From: Vreelandella olivaria
GTDB lineage: Bacteria; Pseudomonadota; Gammaproteobacteria; Pseudomonadales; Halomonadaceae
DNA: 64,000 bases
Reading direction: 5' to 3'
NCBI GenBank assembly: GCA_004295565.1
Contig: AP019416.1
Coordinates: forward strand, 124,001-188,000
Positions 18,457 through 29,716 of this stretch are shown here, piece by piece (position 1 is the first letter of the stretch; every line of letters starts with the position of its first letter). The notes under the pieces are model-generated. The model did not search any database. It saw nothing but the letters and a program-made list of their open reading frames with translations, and had not been told where the DNA came from. The position numbers and the translations under genes were made by a program.

Positions 18457-18990
18457 TTACTGAATGGGGATCTCACGGCGAGCCGCCTTGGCCTGTTCGC
18501 TACGCGGCACCCGTACCGTCAGAATCCCATTCTTGAAAGAGGCTTTGATATCCTCGTCCTTGGCATCTCCAGGCAGATCCAGTACGCGCTGGAACCGACC
18601 ATAGGAGCGCTCGATACGATGGAGCTTATTATCTTCACTATGGCTCTCCTGGCGCTTTTCACCTTCAATGACCAGACGATGATCATCCAGGGAGATAGCG
18701 AGGTCTTTCTCCTCGACCCCCGGCACCTCGACACTGATCACATACTCGCTGTCGTGTTCGGCAATATCGAGCCGCGGCTGCAGCAGGCCCGGCAGGTCGC
18801 CAGCGCGACTCTCCAGGGAGGGCATGCCGAACTGCCGCATGACGCTGTCCATCCAGCGATCCAGCTCCTGATGCATACCCATAAAGGGGGAGAGCTCACT
18901 GCGGCGCGGCTCCACGCTGGATGGCGGAGTCGGTGTATCGGCATTTTCGCTCTTGAACCAGTTCCAGGGAGAGAGTTTTTGCAAATTCAT
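18457..18990 (-). CDS. Hsp20/alpha-crystallin small heat-shock protein
   Basis: Intact 177-aa protein. The central alpha-crystallin domain runs from about PRLDIAEHDSEYVISVEVPGV to the conserved A-S-F-K-N-G-I-L-T-V-R-V-P segment (the A-x-x-x-N-G-I-L signature). An N-terminal flexible arm of about 70 residues precedes it. It is an ATP-independent holdase that binds unfolding proteins. TAGGAGGTGACGT precedes ATG 18990, a very strong ribosome binding site. No heat-shock promoter could be assigned with confidence in the short spacer shared with the divergent kinase gene. Confidence 0.93.
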   Translation of the reverse strand: MNLQKLSPWNWFKSENADTPTPPSSVEPRRSELSPFMGMHQELDRWMDSVMRQFGMPSLESRAGDLPGLLQPRLDIAEHDSEYVISVEVPGVEEKDLAISLDDHRLVIEGEKRQESHSEDNKLHRIERSYGRFQRVLDLPGDAKDEDIKASFKNGILTVRVPRSEQAKAARREIPIQ

Positions 18991-19185
18991 ACGTCACCTC
19001 CTATCTGATCTTGCTACCTATGACGTAAATCGAAATACTCAACGTCTCGGGTTGCCCCTTAACAAAAAAAATAGCTGGTGGCAAACGACAAAATTTCAAG
19101 TCCCCAGAGCGCCAACCGTGCGCTATCTGGCTATATCGGGCAGGGGCGGGATGAGGCTGTACGAGCAAGGAGAGGTGACGAGATC

Positions 19186-20834
19186 ATGACGCACTTTATC
19201 AACAACAAAGCAGACGCCGTCACTGACGCGATCGACGGTCTTATCAGGGCATCCGGTGGCCAGTTGGCACGCCTGGATGGCTACCCTCATATTCGCGTGG
19301 TGGTGCGGGCCGACTGGGATAAGTCCCGAGTGGCGTTGGTTTCCGGCGGCGGCTCTGGTCACGAACCGGCTCATGCCGGCTTCGTCGGCAAGGGCATGCT
19401 AACCGCGGCTGTCTGCGGTGACGTCTTCGCCTCACCCTCGGTTGATGCGGTTCTGGCCGCGATATTAGCGGTTACCGGGCCGGCGGGCTGCTTGCTGATC
19501 GTCAAGAATTACACCGGTGACCGGCTGAATTTCGGGCTGGCCGCCGAGCGTGCCCGTGCCTTAGGGCACAAGGTGAGCATGGTGGTGGTCGACGACGATA
19601 TTGCCTTGCCCGACCTTCCGCAGGCTCGGGGTGTGGCGGGCACACTCTTTGTACATAAGATAGCCGGGGCATTGGCCGAACAGGGTGCCGAGCTTGAAAC
19701 CCTGACCAGTGCCGCCGAACGGGTGATCGCAAACACCCACAGCATCGGTATGTCACTGGATACCTGTAGCGTGCCCGGCTCGCCCAAAGAGCAGCGCATT
19801 CCTCCTGGGACGGCGGAGCTGGGGCTTGGCATCCATGGCGAGGCGGGTGTCGAGCAGATTGCTTACGACGGCGCGAAAAACGCCATTGCTGCCGTCGCCG
19901 CAAAGCTGGCCACCGTCATGGATAAACAGCCCCATGCGGTTCTGCTGAACAACCTCGGCGGCGCGTCGGCACTGGAAATGGCGGTACTCGCCAACGAGCT
20001 TCTGACGTCTTCCATTGCCAGCCGCCTGAAACTCATCGTCGGGCCAGCGCCCATGATGACGTCGCTGGACATGCAGGGGTTTTCTGTATCGGTGTATCCG
20101 CTCACCCAGGATGATGAGGCCTTACTAGCTGCCGCCTGTGACCCCGCGGCCTGGCCTGGCTGCAAGAGTATTCAGCCAATCACCCTACAAGGGCTTCCCG
20201 ACGGTTTACTGCCTATTCAACCTCTCCCCTCCTGGCATGATCAGACTGCCAATTTGCTGACGAGGTGGTGCCAGGTACTGATCGACGCCGAAGCGGATCT
20301 GAATGCACTGGATGCCAAGTCCGGTGACGGTGATACCGGCTCAACCCTCGCTGGAGCCGCCAGAGCCTTGTTAAACGCGCTGGATAGAATGCCTCTGGCC
20401 GATCATTCTCAGCTTTACCGGGCCATAGGGCAGACGCTTAGCCAGACCATGGGGGCTCCTCTGGTGTGCTGCTGGCTATCTTCTTCTCCGCGACAGGAGA
20501 GGCTGCATCCAGCGGCCTATCCAGGGTCGCTGCGCTGAAGGAGGGGCTCAACCGGATGCAGCAAATTGGGGGTGCGAAGTTGGGCGACAGAACCCTGGTG
20601 GATGCCTTAAAACCCGCTTTAGATGCACTCGACGATAGCACCGCCTCCGCCGCCAGAGCGGCGGGAAAAGGGGCAACTCATACCGCTACCATTGTAAAAG
20701 CAAACGCGGGGCGCGCCGCCTATATCAACGCCGAACAGCTCCGGGGACATATTGATCCCGGTGCTGAAGCGGTGGCACTACTGTTTGAAGAGCTTAAGGT
20801 GTTTGAAGAGCTGGAAGCGCAATCCGCGAAGTAG
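19186..20834 (+). CDS. Single-chain ATP-dependent dihydroxyacetone kinase, DhaK-DhaL type (frameshifted)
   Basis: About 549 aa. The DhaK half begins MTHFINNKADAVTDAIDGLI and contains SGGGSGHEPAHAGFVGKGML and the later GLGIHGEAGVEQI, which carries the substrate-binding His. The DhaL half has DAKSGDGDTGSTL (Mg-ATP phosphate contacts) and continues GAKLGDRTLVDAL. It phosphorylates dihydroxyacetone with ATP, as in Citrobacter-type enzymes, rather than using the PEP system. A single G missing near 20453 splits the DhaL domain. Start ATG 19186 follows AAGGAGAGGTGACGAG. No glycerol dehydrogenase is next to it, so the source of dihydroxyacetone is not evident. Confidence 0.9.
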
Positions 20835-20910
20835 TGTGATTGTTAGCATCACTATTGCGCCAGATTTGGCGCCCGCCACTGCGTGTGGTTTGCAGCAACC
20901 GCCGCCACCT

Positions 20911-20927
20911 GCCGGGCTAAGCCCGGC
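20911..20927. other. Short GC-rich hairpin between converging genes
   Basis: GCCGGGC and GCCCGGC enclose a TAA loop. It sits between the kinase gene and livM, which converge. No T run follows on either strand, so it is at most a weak bidirectional terminator. Confidence 0.45.
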
Positions 20928-20961
20928 AGTCATACCAATCTGCTCCAACCAAGCTGCCCCA

Positions 20962-22285
20962 TCAACTGTGGCTTTTGATCTTCTCGGGTAGCAGGCCTTT
21001 GGGGGCAAAGCGCAGTACCATGGTGATCAGCACGCCAATAACCAGTACCCGAGCCTGCAGGGCGCGGCTATCCATATTCCCCGGTGCATCCCAACCGAAC
21101 GCGCCTTCGCCGAAGGCCACGGCTAACTGCATTAAATAGAGTGCCAGCGGCTCGGACATAATCCAGATGATATACACCGCCACGGCGCCAAAAATGGTGC
21201 CCAGGTTATTGCCCGGCCCGCCGAGAATCACCATCACCAGCACCAGGAAGGTATGGTTCAGCGGCAGATAGCCTTGAGGGTCGAAGAGGCTGTTGAACGT
21301 GCCCAATATACCGCCGCCCAGGCCCATTAGAATGCAGCCCAGCACGAAGATCTCCAGGCGTCGTTTGTTGATGTCTTTACCCATTGCCGCAGCAGAGACT
21401 TCGTTATCGCGAATGGCCCGAATCATTCGTCCCCAGGGGGCGTTGTAGGCGCGATTGAGCAGAAGAAGATCACCGCGATGATCACCGCGGTAAACGAAAG
21501 GTAGATGGCACGCGACAGTGTAAACCCGAGTTCGGCAGGCCCCGGCGTGGGCCAGGGGAGCGGGGAGACCGTGGCGGTGCCGCGGGTCAGCCAGTCAGAG
21601 TTCTTTAAAAACGCCTTAATGATTTCGGCGATCCCCAGGGTGGCAATGGCCAGGTAGTCACTGCGCAAGCCCAAACAGATATGGCCAATAAAGTAGCCAA
21701 CGCCACCCGCCAGCGCGCCACCGACAATCCAGCCGATCCAGGGCGGTAAGCCTAGCCCACCGACAAAACCCGCCTGGCTTTCAATCGCGTCAGTGACCTC
21801 GCGTAACTGGCTAATCACCACCAGGTAAAGCACGACACCCAGCACCACCGCGATAAAGGTACGCAGGGGCTTGGGTACGCCCAGCCGATCCAGCTTGCTA
21901 GCGCCAACAATCAATACAATAGCGGCTGCGCCATACAGCAGAACGCGGCCAAATTCACCGGGTAGCGCGGTGCCCCAGAACGCATCGTTGACCGGTACGC
22001 TGAAGAACATCGCACAGAAGCCGCCCAGGGCGACAAAGCCCATGACCCCGGCATTAAACTGCCCTGCGTAACCCCACTGGATCGTTAAGCCCAGGGCAAG
22101 GATGGCGTAGCAGGCGGCCTCTACCAGCATGCGCGTGCTATAGGCGGCGCCCATGATGGCGTAGACCGCCAGAATCGCCACCAGCAGCACACCAAACAGG
22201 ATCAGCTCGCGCAGCGGGAAGCGACGGGCAGACGTGGCGTCCTGGGGGTGTAGGCAGGGTTGCGTGTTTTAGCTGAGTTGCTCAT
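20962..22285 (-). CDS. livM: LivM-type ABC transporter permease (frameshifted)
   Basis: About 441-aa inner-membrane permease. Landmark segments are AYAILALGLTIQWGYAGQFN (repaired spelling ACYAILALGLTI), VGGALAGGVGYFIGHICLGL, SDYLAIATLGIAEII and WGRMIRAIRDNEVSAAAMGK, the EAA-like loop that docks on the ATPase. Frameshifts near 22240 (C run) and 21450. The ATG at 22285 overlaps the livH stop by one base (TAATG). It has an extended central insert compared with E. coli LivM. It works with LivH, LivF, LivG and a periplasmic binding protein. Confidence 0.87.
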
Positions 22286-23284
22286 TAGATCACCTTGCCC
22301 TTGAACAGTCCGGTTGGGCGCCACACCAGGATGGCGACCAGAATGAAAAATGGCACCACGATTTTGTACTCGGTGCCCACAAAGGCCAGGTTGGAGGGTA
22401 GCTCTAACCAGGTGGGCAGGCTGTCGCGGAAGGGCGCAGCAGCACGTTCCAGTTAAACACCGCCAGGGTTTCGGCAAAGCCGACCACAAAGCCCCCGGCA
22501 ATGGCGCCGTAGGGTGGCCAACGCCGCCCACAATGGCGGCAGCGAAAATGGGCAGTAGCAGGAAGAAGCTCAAGTCGGGCTTGAAGGTGACATCGAGGGA
22601 GAGCAGTGTTCCAGCAATAGCGGCCAAAGCCCCGCAATCACCCAGGTCACCGCCACAATGGTATTGGTATTAATACCCGATGCCTGGGCGAGCTCAGGAT
22701 TATCCGACATGGCACGCATGGCTTTGCCTAGCCGCGAACGATTGAGGAAAAGGTGTAGTGCGACGACGGCGACGATGGTAATCACGAACAGATAAATTTG
22801 CGGTTCGGTCACTACAATCGGCGCGCGGGCGCCCTCAAAGGGAAGGGCAAGGCGAAAAATCTCCTTGCGGTCATCCACGTAGAGGCTTTGCCCACCGGTG
22901 CCCGCAAACAGGCGGATCAAGCCCTGGAGAATCAAGGTGACCCCCAGTGATCCAATGACCAGCACGATCGGCTTGACCCCATGGGCGCGTAGCGGCTTGT
23001 AAAGGTTTTGTCGATTCCCACTGCCAGGGCGGCAGTCAGCAGCATGGCCAGCGGCAGCATTAAAACCGCGGTCGGCACGCCAATGCTGGCGCCCGCTGCC
23101 GGAAACAGCGTGGTGAGCAGCAGTACCATAAAGGCGCCAAAGGTCATCATGTCGGCGTGGGCGAAGTGAGCAAAACGCATAATGCTGAAAATCAGCGTTA
23201 CGCCAATCGCCCCGATGGCATAAATAGAGCCGCTCACGCTGCCCGAGATCACCACATTATTGATAAAAAAACCAGTTCGTTCAC
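22285..23284 (-). CDS. livH: LivH-type ABC transporter permease (multiple frameshifts)
   Basis: About 334-aa permease. It starts at GTG 23284 with AGGGAG six bases upstream; repaired N-terminus is MNELVFFINNVVISGSVSGS. Conserved parts are RFAHFAHADMMTFGAF, GSLGVTLILQG, AMRAMSDNPELAQASGIN (ATPase-docking loop) and GGVGHPYGAIAGGFVVGFAE. Five breaks lie near 23262, 22980, 22620, 22515 and 22430, in T, C or G runs. It forms the transmembrane pore with LivM. Gene order livG-livF-livH-livM on the minus strand indicates one operon. Confidence 0.85.
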
Positions 23285-23300
23285 GTCTATCTCCCTGGGG

Positions 23301-24018
23301 CTAGCCGCCCAAAAGCTTTTGGCGACATCCGGGTCAGCGAGCAGTGCTGCCCCGGTGTCGGTAAAGCGGTTTTGGCCAGCGGCCAGCACAAAGCCTTTAT
23401 CGGCGATCGCGAGTGCCTGTTTGGCGTTCTGTTCCACCATCAAAATGCCCACGCCAGCGGCGTTGATCTGTTTGACGCGGTCGAAAATCTCATTCATGTA
23501 CAGGGGCGACAGACCGGCGGTAGGCTCATCGAGCAACAGCAGGCTTGGTTCGGCCATTAAAGCACGCCCCATGGCGACCATCTGGCGCTGTCCCCCGGAA
23601 AGCTCACCGGCAGGCTGGCGGCGCTTTTCGTACAGCGGTGGGAAAAACTCATACACCTGAGCGAGCATGCGCTTGACGTTTTGCGGCTTTAAAAAGGCGC
23701 CCATCTCGAGGTTTTCCTGCACCGACAGGCTGGGGAAAACGTTCTTCTCCTGGGGTACAAAGCCCATGCCCCGCTGCACCAGTTGGTTAGGGGTAAGTTT
23801 TGGATTGGCTGGCCGTTAAGCAGTATCTCGCCCTGATTGACGTGCAGCAGGCCAAAGACCGCTTTCAGCATGGTGGATTTGCCCGCCCCGTTAGGGCCGA
23901 CGATCACACCGACCTCATCGGCTTCCAGCGTCATGTTCACCCCGTTAAGGATATTCATGCCGCCATAGCCGCCGTGCACATCCCGTGCGTCGATTAATGG
24001 CCTGGTTGTTGATGACAT
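23301..24018 (-). CDS. livF: LivF-type ABC transporter ATP-binding protein (frameshifted)
   Basis: About 239 aa. Walker A GPNGAGKST, signature ELSGGQRQMVAMGRALM, Walker B LLLLDEPTAGLSP and a switch His replaced in the expected position by VEQN, as is normal for LivF. Frameshifts near 23780 (giving PNQLVQRGMGFVPQE) and at a T run near 23315. After the second repair the protein ends KSFLGG, the usual LivF terminus, with TAG at 23303-23301. Start ATG 24018 (MSSTTRPLIDARDVHGGYG) is preferred to in-frame codons upstream on family length. Confidence 0.88.
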
Positions 24019-24092
24019 AAGCAAAGTATTCCAGCAGGGTCGCTTGGCAGCGACATTATTATAGTCATTGGCTATGGGAGAAAACGTCACGC

Positions 24093-24863
24093 TTAAGCAG
24101 CATCGGTACCGAAGTAGGCCTCAATGACTTCAGGGTTATTTTGGATATCGTTGATATGACCCTCCACCATCACGCTGCCCTGAGCCAGCACAATAACCGG
24201 ATCGCAAAGGTGGGCAATCATCTCCATATCGTGCTCAATGACCAGGAAGGTGTAGCCCATTTCGCGGTTCAGGCGCTCAATATTGCCGATCAAATCACCT
24301 AACAGCGTACGGTTGACCCCGGCGGCGATCTCATCAAGAAGCACTACCTTGGCATCCGTCATCATCGTGCGGCCAAGTTCCAGCAGTTTCTTCTGGCCGC
24401 CGGACAAGTTGCCTGCCAGCTCATTACGCACGTGGTGCAGGCCGACAAAGTCGATCACCTCCAGGGCGCGGCGGCGCACCTCGGCTTCTTCCCGCCGAAC
24501 CCTACCGGGCTTTAACCAGGCGCTAAAAAGGTCTTCACCGGCTTGCTTGGGCGGCACCATCATCAGATTTTCCAGCGCGCTCATCTGGCTGAACTCGTGG
24601 GCGATCTGAAAGGTGCGCAGTAAGCCGCGATGAAAGCGCTGGTCGGCGCTGAGTGAGGTGATATCTTCACCATCAAGCAGGACACGGCCGCTGTCCGGGG
24701 TTAACGCACCGGCAATCAGGTTAAACAGGGTTGATTTGCCCGCGCCATTGGGGCCGATCATGCCGGTAATGGAGCCCTTCTCCACCTGAATGGAGCAGTC
24801 GTTAATCACCTGCAGGCCGCCGAACGCTTTGTTGACGCGTTGTACATCAATAAGAGGGGTCAT
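24093..24863 (-). CDS. livG: LivG-type ABC transporter ATP-binding protein
   Basis: Intact 256-aa ATPase, first gene of the transporter operon. Walker A GPNGAGKST, LivG-typical RTFQIAHEFSQMSALENLM, signature NLSGGQKKLLELGRTMM, and switch His in VIEHDM. Walker B reads VVLLDEIAAGVN: the usual Pro after DE is Ile. The catalytic Glu is kept, so ATP hydrolysis is expected. It pairs with LivF to power import. The C-terminal GTDAA end is family-like (AYFGT). Confidence 0.92.
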   Translation of the reverse strand: MTPLIDVQRVNKAFGGLQVINDCSIQVEKGSITGMIGPNGAGKSTLFNLIAGALTPDSGRVLLDGEDITSLSADQRFHRGLLRTFQIAHEFSQMSALENLMMVPPKQAGEDLFSAWLKPGRVRREEAEVRRRALEVIDFVGLHHVRNELAGNLSGGQKKLLELGRTMMTDAKVVLLDEIAAGVNRTLLGDLIGNIERLNREMGYTFLVIEHDMEMIAHLCDPVIVLAQGSVMVEGHINDIQNNPEVIEAYFGTDAA

Positions 24864-24887
24864 GGTGTCTCCACGCGATGCAGGCGG

Positions 24888-26356
24888 CTAAAAAGCCGCC
24901 TGCGCACTGTTATTAAGTTGTTTGTCGTGGTTTTTTAGCCACCGCTGGCTGGCTGCAAAGGCAACGATAATGAGCAGTGCGCCAAGGGTGGGAATAAGGT
25001 AGCCCTCCACTTGAGGAAGGGTGCGTAAAAACACAAAGGCTACGGCAGCAGGCGCCACAAAGCGTACTAGAAAACGCCATACCTTAAACCAGGCGACACT
25101 GCTGCCCAACTCTTTCATCACTTCGCTCTGGGTTAGCGCCCAGCCGGCAAATAGCGCTATCAGCAGACCGCCTACCGGCATAAAGATATTGGTGAGTAGC
25201 TCGATAAAGTCGAAAGCCGTGCGCCCAAAGAGGGTGTGGAAGATCGTCCCCTCGGCCCAGAGGTTAAAGCTAACCACTGTCAGTAAGCCCATCGCCCAGG
25301 CGGCGATTACCATGATTGTGACCGCCTGCGGCCGGGTCATATCAAAGCGCTCCACCAGGAAAGCGGCAACCGGCTCGATCAGCGAAATGGAGGAACTGAT
25401 AGCGGCGCCGAGCACCAGAATAAAGAACACACCGCCGACCAGCGCGCCAAACGGCATCTCGGCAAATGCCAGCGGCAGGATAACAAACATCAGGCCAGGG
25501 CCTTGCCCGGTTTCCAGCCCAGCGCCAAACACCAGGGCAAAATGGCCAGGCCCGCCACCATGGCCACGGCGGTATCGACGATGGCGACAGCAAAGGCGGT
25601 GCGGGTCAGTGAAACATTGCTGGGCATATAGGCGCCGTAAGCCATGATGGCCCCCATCCCCAGGCTAAGCGTGAAGAATGATTGGCCCATGGCCTGCAGC
25701 CAGCCCTCGAGGCTGAGGTCGGCGATATTAAAAGTGAACAGGAAGCTGGCGGCGGCACCTATATCGCCATTGATCACGCCGTAGGCCAGCACCACCAACA
25801 GAATCACAAACAGCGCGGGCATCATAATGCGCAGGCCTGATTCGATACCTTTATGAATACCCATACCCACAATCAGCGCGGACGCGGCAATGAAAAGGGT
25901 GTGATAGAGGGTCATTAGGCCAGGGGCAGCCAGCAGAGCGTCAAAGCCAGTGCTAATGGTCTGTGCATCGGCGCCGACCAGTGAGCCGGTCAGCATCAGC
26001 CAGGTGTAGTGAATTGCCCAGCCGGCGATCACCGAGTAGAAGCTTAAAATCAAAAACGCCGAGGCGGCGCCCAGCCAGCCGATGGTTTCCCAGGCCCGTG
26101 AGGTACCGTGGGTTTTGGTCAGATGCCGCATGCCCATAATCGGGCTCTGGCGGCTGGTGCGCCCCAGCATGATCTCGGCAATCAGAATCGGGATGCCGAC
26201 GGCGAAGATCGTCAGCGCGTAGACCAGTATAAAGGCACCGCCACCGTTTTCACCGGTGAGGTAGGGGAAGCGCCAAAGATTACCCAAGCCGACGGCGGAG
26301 CCAACCGCGGCGAGAAGAAAAGTGCCTTTATGCGTCCAGACGTTATGACCGCTCAT
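24888..26356 (-). CDS. SLC6/NSS-family sodium-dependent transporter (frameshifted)
   Basis: About 489 aa with around 12 membrane segments. The sodium and substrate site of TM1 is clear: AVGSAVGLGNLWRFPYLTGENGGGAF. TM6 FFTLSLGMGAIMAYGAYM and TM8 region GAAISSSISLIEP are typical of bacterial LeuT-like proteins. It imports an amino acid or related amine with Na+, well suited to a halophile; the substrate is not predictable. One frameshift near 25515 (T run). ATG 26356 is preferred to a TTG at 26404. It lies 24 bp beyond the livG start on the same strand but is probably a separate upstream unit transcribed into livG. Confidence 0.88.
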
Positions 26357-26591
26357 GGGTAAGAGTGTCCGTGTTTGGGCGTCAGGATGGGGGTAAGTAT
26401 CCAAACGCCTGTATGAATGTAGCGCTGTCAGCGTGCCTTGGACGCGCTGAAATTAGCGTTACTGTGCGATAGAACGCGCCGCCTTTCCAGCGTATTAGCG
26501 TTTAGGCTGCGTTTAGGGGGCTATCTTGGCAAAGATTATGGCAAAAGGGTGGGCGCAGAGGGCTGACGTTAGCGCAGAAGCGGGAGGGCAT

Positions 26592-26616
26592 AAAAAACCC
26601 GCTTGCGCGGGTTTTT
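26592..26616. terminator. Bidirectional rho-independent terminator after typA
   Basis: ACCCGC and GCGGGT form a stem with A residues before and T residues after, so it works on both strands. On the minus strand it lies just after typA and before the SLC6 gene. The rest of the 26405-26639 spacer holds no gene I can support. Confidence 0.85.
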
Positions 26617-26639
26617 GGGTACTCACTACTGGGAGCGGG

Positions 26640-28489
26640 TTACTTTTTGCTGTAACGCTTACGCTCGGTCTCTTTCAGCAGCTTTTGCGCAGACGGATAT
26701 GCGCCGGCGTGACTTCGACAAGTTCGTCAGAGTCGAGGAACTCGATGGCCTGCTCCAGGGAGAACTTAACCGGCGGGGTTAGCACGATATTTTCATCGTT
26801 ACCGGTGGAGCGCATGTTGTCGAGCTTCTTGCCTTTGGTGGGGTTAACCACCATGTCGTTAGCGCGGTTGTTGATACCGATCAGCATGCCTTCGTAGACT
26901 TCCGTGGCGTGATCGATAATCAGCTTGCCGCGCTCTTGCAGCGCATACAGCGCATAGGCAAGGGCTTTGCCATCGACCATCGAAACCAGTACGCCGTTAC
27001 GACGCTCGATAGAGGCTTCAGGCTTCAGCGGGCCGTAGTGATCAAAGCGACTGGTCAGGATGCCGGTGCCGGAGGTCAGGGTCAAAAACTGGCCACGGAA
27101 ACCGATCAAACCGCGGGCAGGAATGATGAAGTCCAGGCGAACCCGGCCTTTACCGTCCGGCAGCATGTTGGTCATCTCACCTTTACGGTAGCCCAGCTCT
27201 TCCATGATCGAGCCTTGGTGCTGCTCTTCACAGTCGATGATGACCTCTTCGTAGGGCTCCTGCTTCTCACCGTCGATCTCTTTGATGATGACTTCGGGGC
27301 GGCCCACGGCCAGCTCAAAGCCTTCACGGCGCATGGTTTCGATCAGCACCGAGAGGTGCAGCTCGCCACGCCCGGAAACCTTGAACTTCTCAGGGGTTTC
27401 GCCCTGTTCAACGCGCAGCGCCACGTTGTGAATCAGCTCTTGCTCAAGGCGATCCTTGATATTACGGCTGGTCACGAACTTGCCGTCTTTACCGGCGAAC
27501 GGAGAGTCGTTGACCTGGAAGGTCATTGAAACGGTCGGTTCGTCGACGGACAGCGGCGGCAGCGCCTCGACCTTGGCCGGATCGCATAGCGTATCGGAAA
27601 TAGACAGATCGTCGATGCCGGTAACACAGACGATGTCGCCCGCGGTGGCTTCGTTGGTCTGCACGCGCTCAAGGCCCATATGGGTCATGACCTGACCGAT
27701 TTTGCCCTTACGCACATTGCCGTCAACGCCGATGATCGACACCTGCTGGTTCGGTTTCACCGCGCCGCGCTTGATGCGGCCAAGACCGATAACGCCTACG
27801 TAGCTGTTGTAATCCAGTGCAGAGATCTGCATCTGGAAGGGGCCGTTGAGCTCAACCTGGGGCGGCTCAACGATATCGACGATGGCCTGGAACATGGGAT
27901 CCATGTTGTCCGCCAGCTCTTCAGGATCCATACCGGCAATGCCGTTTAGGGCAGAGCAGTAGATGATCGGGAAATCAAGCTGTTCATCAGAGGCGCCAAG
28001 ATTGTCGAACAGATCGAAAATCTGGTCGATTACCCAGTCAGGGCGTGCGCCGGGGCGGTCAATTTTGTTGACCACCACGATCGGCCGCAGGCCTTGGGCG
28101 AAGGCTTTCTGGGTCACAAAGCGTGTTTGCGGCATCGGGCCATCAACGGCGTCTACTAGCAGTAGCACCGAATCGACCATCGACATAACGCGCTCAACCT
28201 CGCCACCGAAATCGGCGTGCCCAGGTGTATCCACAATGTTGATGTGGTAACCGTTACCCTGGCTGTCTTGCCACTGAATGGCCGTGTTCTTGGCCAAAAT
28301 GGTAATGCCACGCTCTTTTTCCTGATCGTTTGAGTCCATGATGCGCTCTTGACCTTCTGCTTTACGGTCAAGGGTGCCGGACTGGCTCAGGAGTTTGTCG
28401 ACCAGTGTGGTTTTACCATGGTCAACGTGGGCTATGATCGCGACGTTGCGCAGGTTATTAACCGCGCTGGAGTTTTGCTGGTTTTGCAT
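26640..28489 (-). CDS. typA: Ribosome-associated GTPase TypA/BipA (frameshift near 3' end)
   Basis: About 616 aa. GTPase motifs: G1 [10 protein letters not shown], switch GITILAKN, G3 [11 protein letters not shown]4 VVNKIDR, G5 YCSALNG. EF-G-like domains III and V and the BipA-specific C-terminal domain ([19 protein letters not shown]) follow. It aids 50S assembly and stress adaptation. A missing A in an AAAA run near 26682 would end the protein early at KSC. Repair gives [18 protein letters not shown], the normal terminus, with TAA at 26642-26640. Start MQNQQNSS at 28489 matches the family; the long in-frame extension upstream does not. Confidence 0.93.
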
Positions 28490-28719
28490 GCTGAGAGAGA
28501 ACTCTTGTGAACACCCGTTTGTCCACGGGTCGGAAAATGCGGGTCGCAAGGGCTGGCAATTTGCCGACCATCTTGGCTCAGGGCTTGCGTCCAATAGCCA
28601 TTCTACCATGCCAAAGGCTTCGCTGATATTACTGCCTCCCATATCAACCTTGGTCTAGGAATGTTTTCGCCATGATCCAGCATCCGCTAGACTAGCGCTT
28701 TTCCCACTGGGGCAGGAGC

Positions 28720-29716
28720 ATGACCATCGGCAACCTGATGCGTTTGTTAAGCGATGGCGAGGTTCACTCTGGCGAGCAACTGGGTGAAACGCTGGGTATT
28801 TCTCGTGCGGCGGTGTGGAAACAGTTAAAAAAACTGGAAGCACTTGGGGTGGAGATTGTCGCGGTGAAAGGCCGTGGCTATCAGCTGGCGCAACGACTGG
28901 AGCCTTTGGAGGGCGCCAAAATCGTTGCACAGTTGCCCGCTCAGGCGCGCCACCACCTTGCGCGGCTGTTTGTTGAAGATCAGTTACCCTCCAGCAATGA
29001 GTATCTGCGCCAACGCTTTGAGCAGGGCGCAGGGCATGGCGAAGTGTGCCTGGTTGAGCTGCAGACAGCGGGGCGTGGACGCCGGGGGCGCGTCTGGTCG
29101 ACGCCCTGGGGGCAGAGCCTCATGCTCTCTTTGGGCTGGCGCTTTGAGTCGGGTATTGCGGTGCTGGAGGGGTTGAGCTTGGCGGTAGGCGTCGTCGTTG
29201 CCCAAGCGCTTGAGCGGCACGGGGTAGCGCCGAAGCTTAAGTGGCCTAACGATGTTCTGCTCTCCGAACAGGGGGGATGGCCCAGGCGACGAGTTAGGCA
29301 AACTGGCTGGCATTCTTATCGAAGTGACCGGGGATGCGGCAGGCCCCTGCGAGGTGGTTATCGGTATTGGTATGAATCTCTGGTTGCCCGAAGCGCAACG
29401 AGCCGCTATCGACCAGCCCGTGGCGGCGCTTTTCGAGCGACTGCCGGATATTTCGCGCAATCAGTTGGCTTCAGAGGAGGTGGCCGGTCTGTTGGCCATG
29501 CTGGCTACCTTTGAGCAGGATGGTTTTGGCGCCTGGCGTGATGCCTGGAATGAACGCCACGCCTATGCAGGGCTGCCGATTCGGGTGATTCAGGGAGAGC
29601 AGGTCAGCGATGCCGTCGCCGGAGAAGTGGATGAGAGTGGTAACCTCTGGGTTACCGAAAATGGTCACTCGCGACGCCTAGCCGGCGGTGAGATCAGCGT
29701 GCGCAGGCGTTTATGA
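28720..29716 (+). CDS. birA: Bifunctional biotin ligase / biotin operon repressor BirA (frameshifted)
   Basis: About 332 aa. An N-terminal winged helix (SGEQLGETLGISRAAVWKQL) suggests repressor activity. The biotin-protein ligase core has the TAGRGRRGRVW biotin-AMP loop and KWPNDVLL. The C-terminal SH3-like domain follows. It attaches biotin to the acetyl-CoA carboxylase carrier protein. One G is missing in the run near 29275 (LLSEQGGDGPGDELGKLAGI). Diverges from typA. The stop overlaps the coaX start by 4 bp, a gene pair common in Gammaproteobacteria. Confidence 0.92.
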
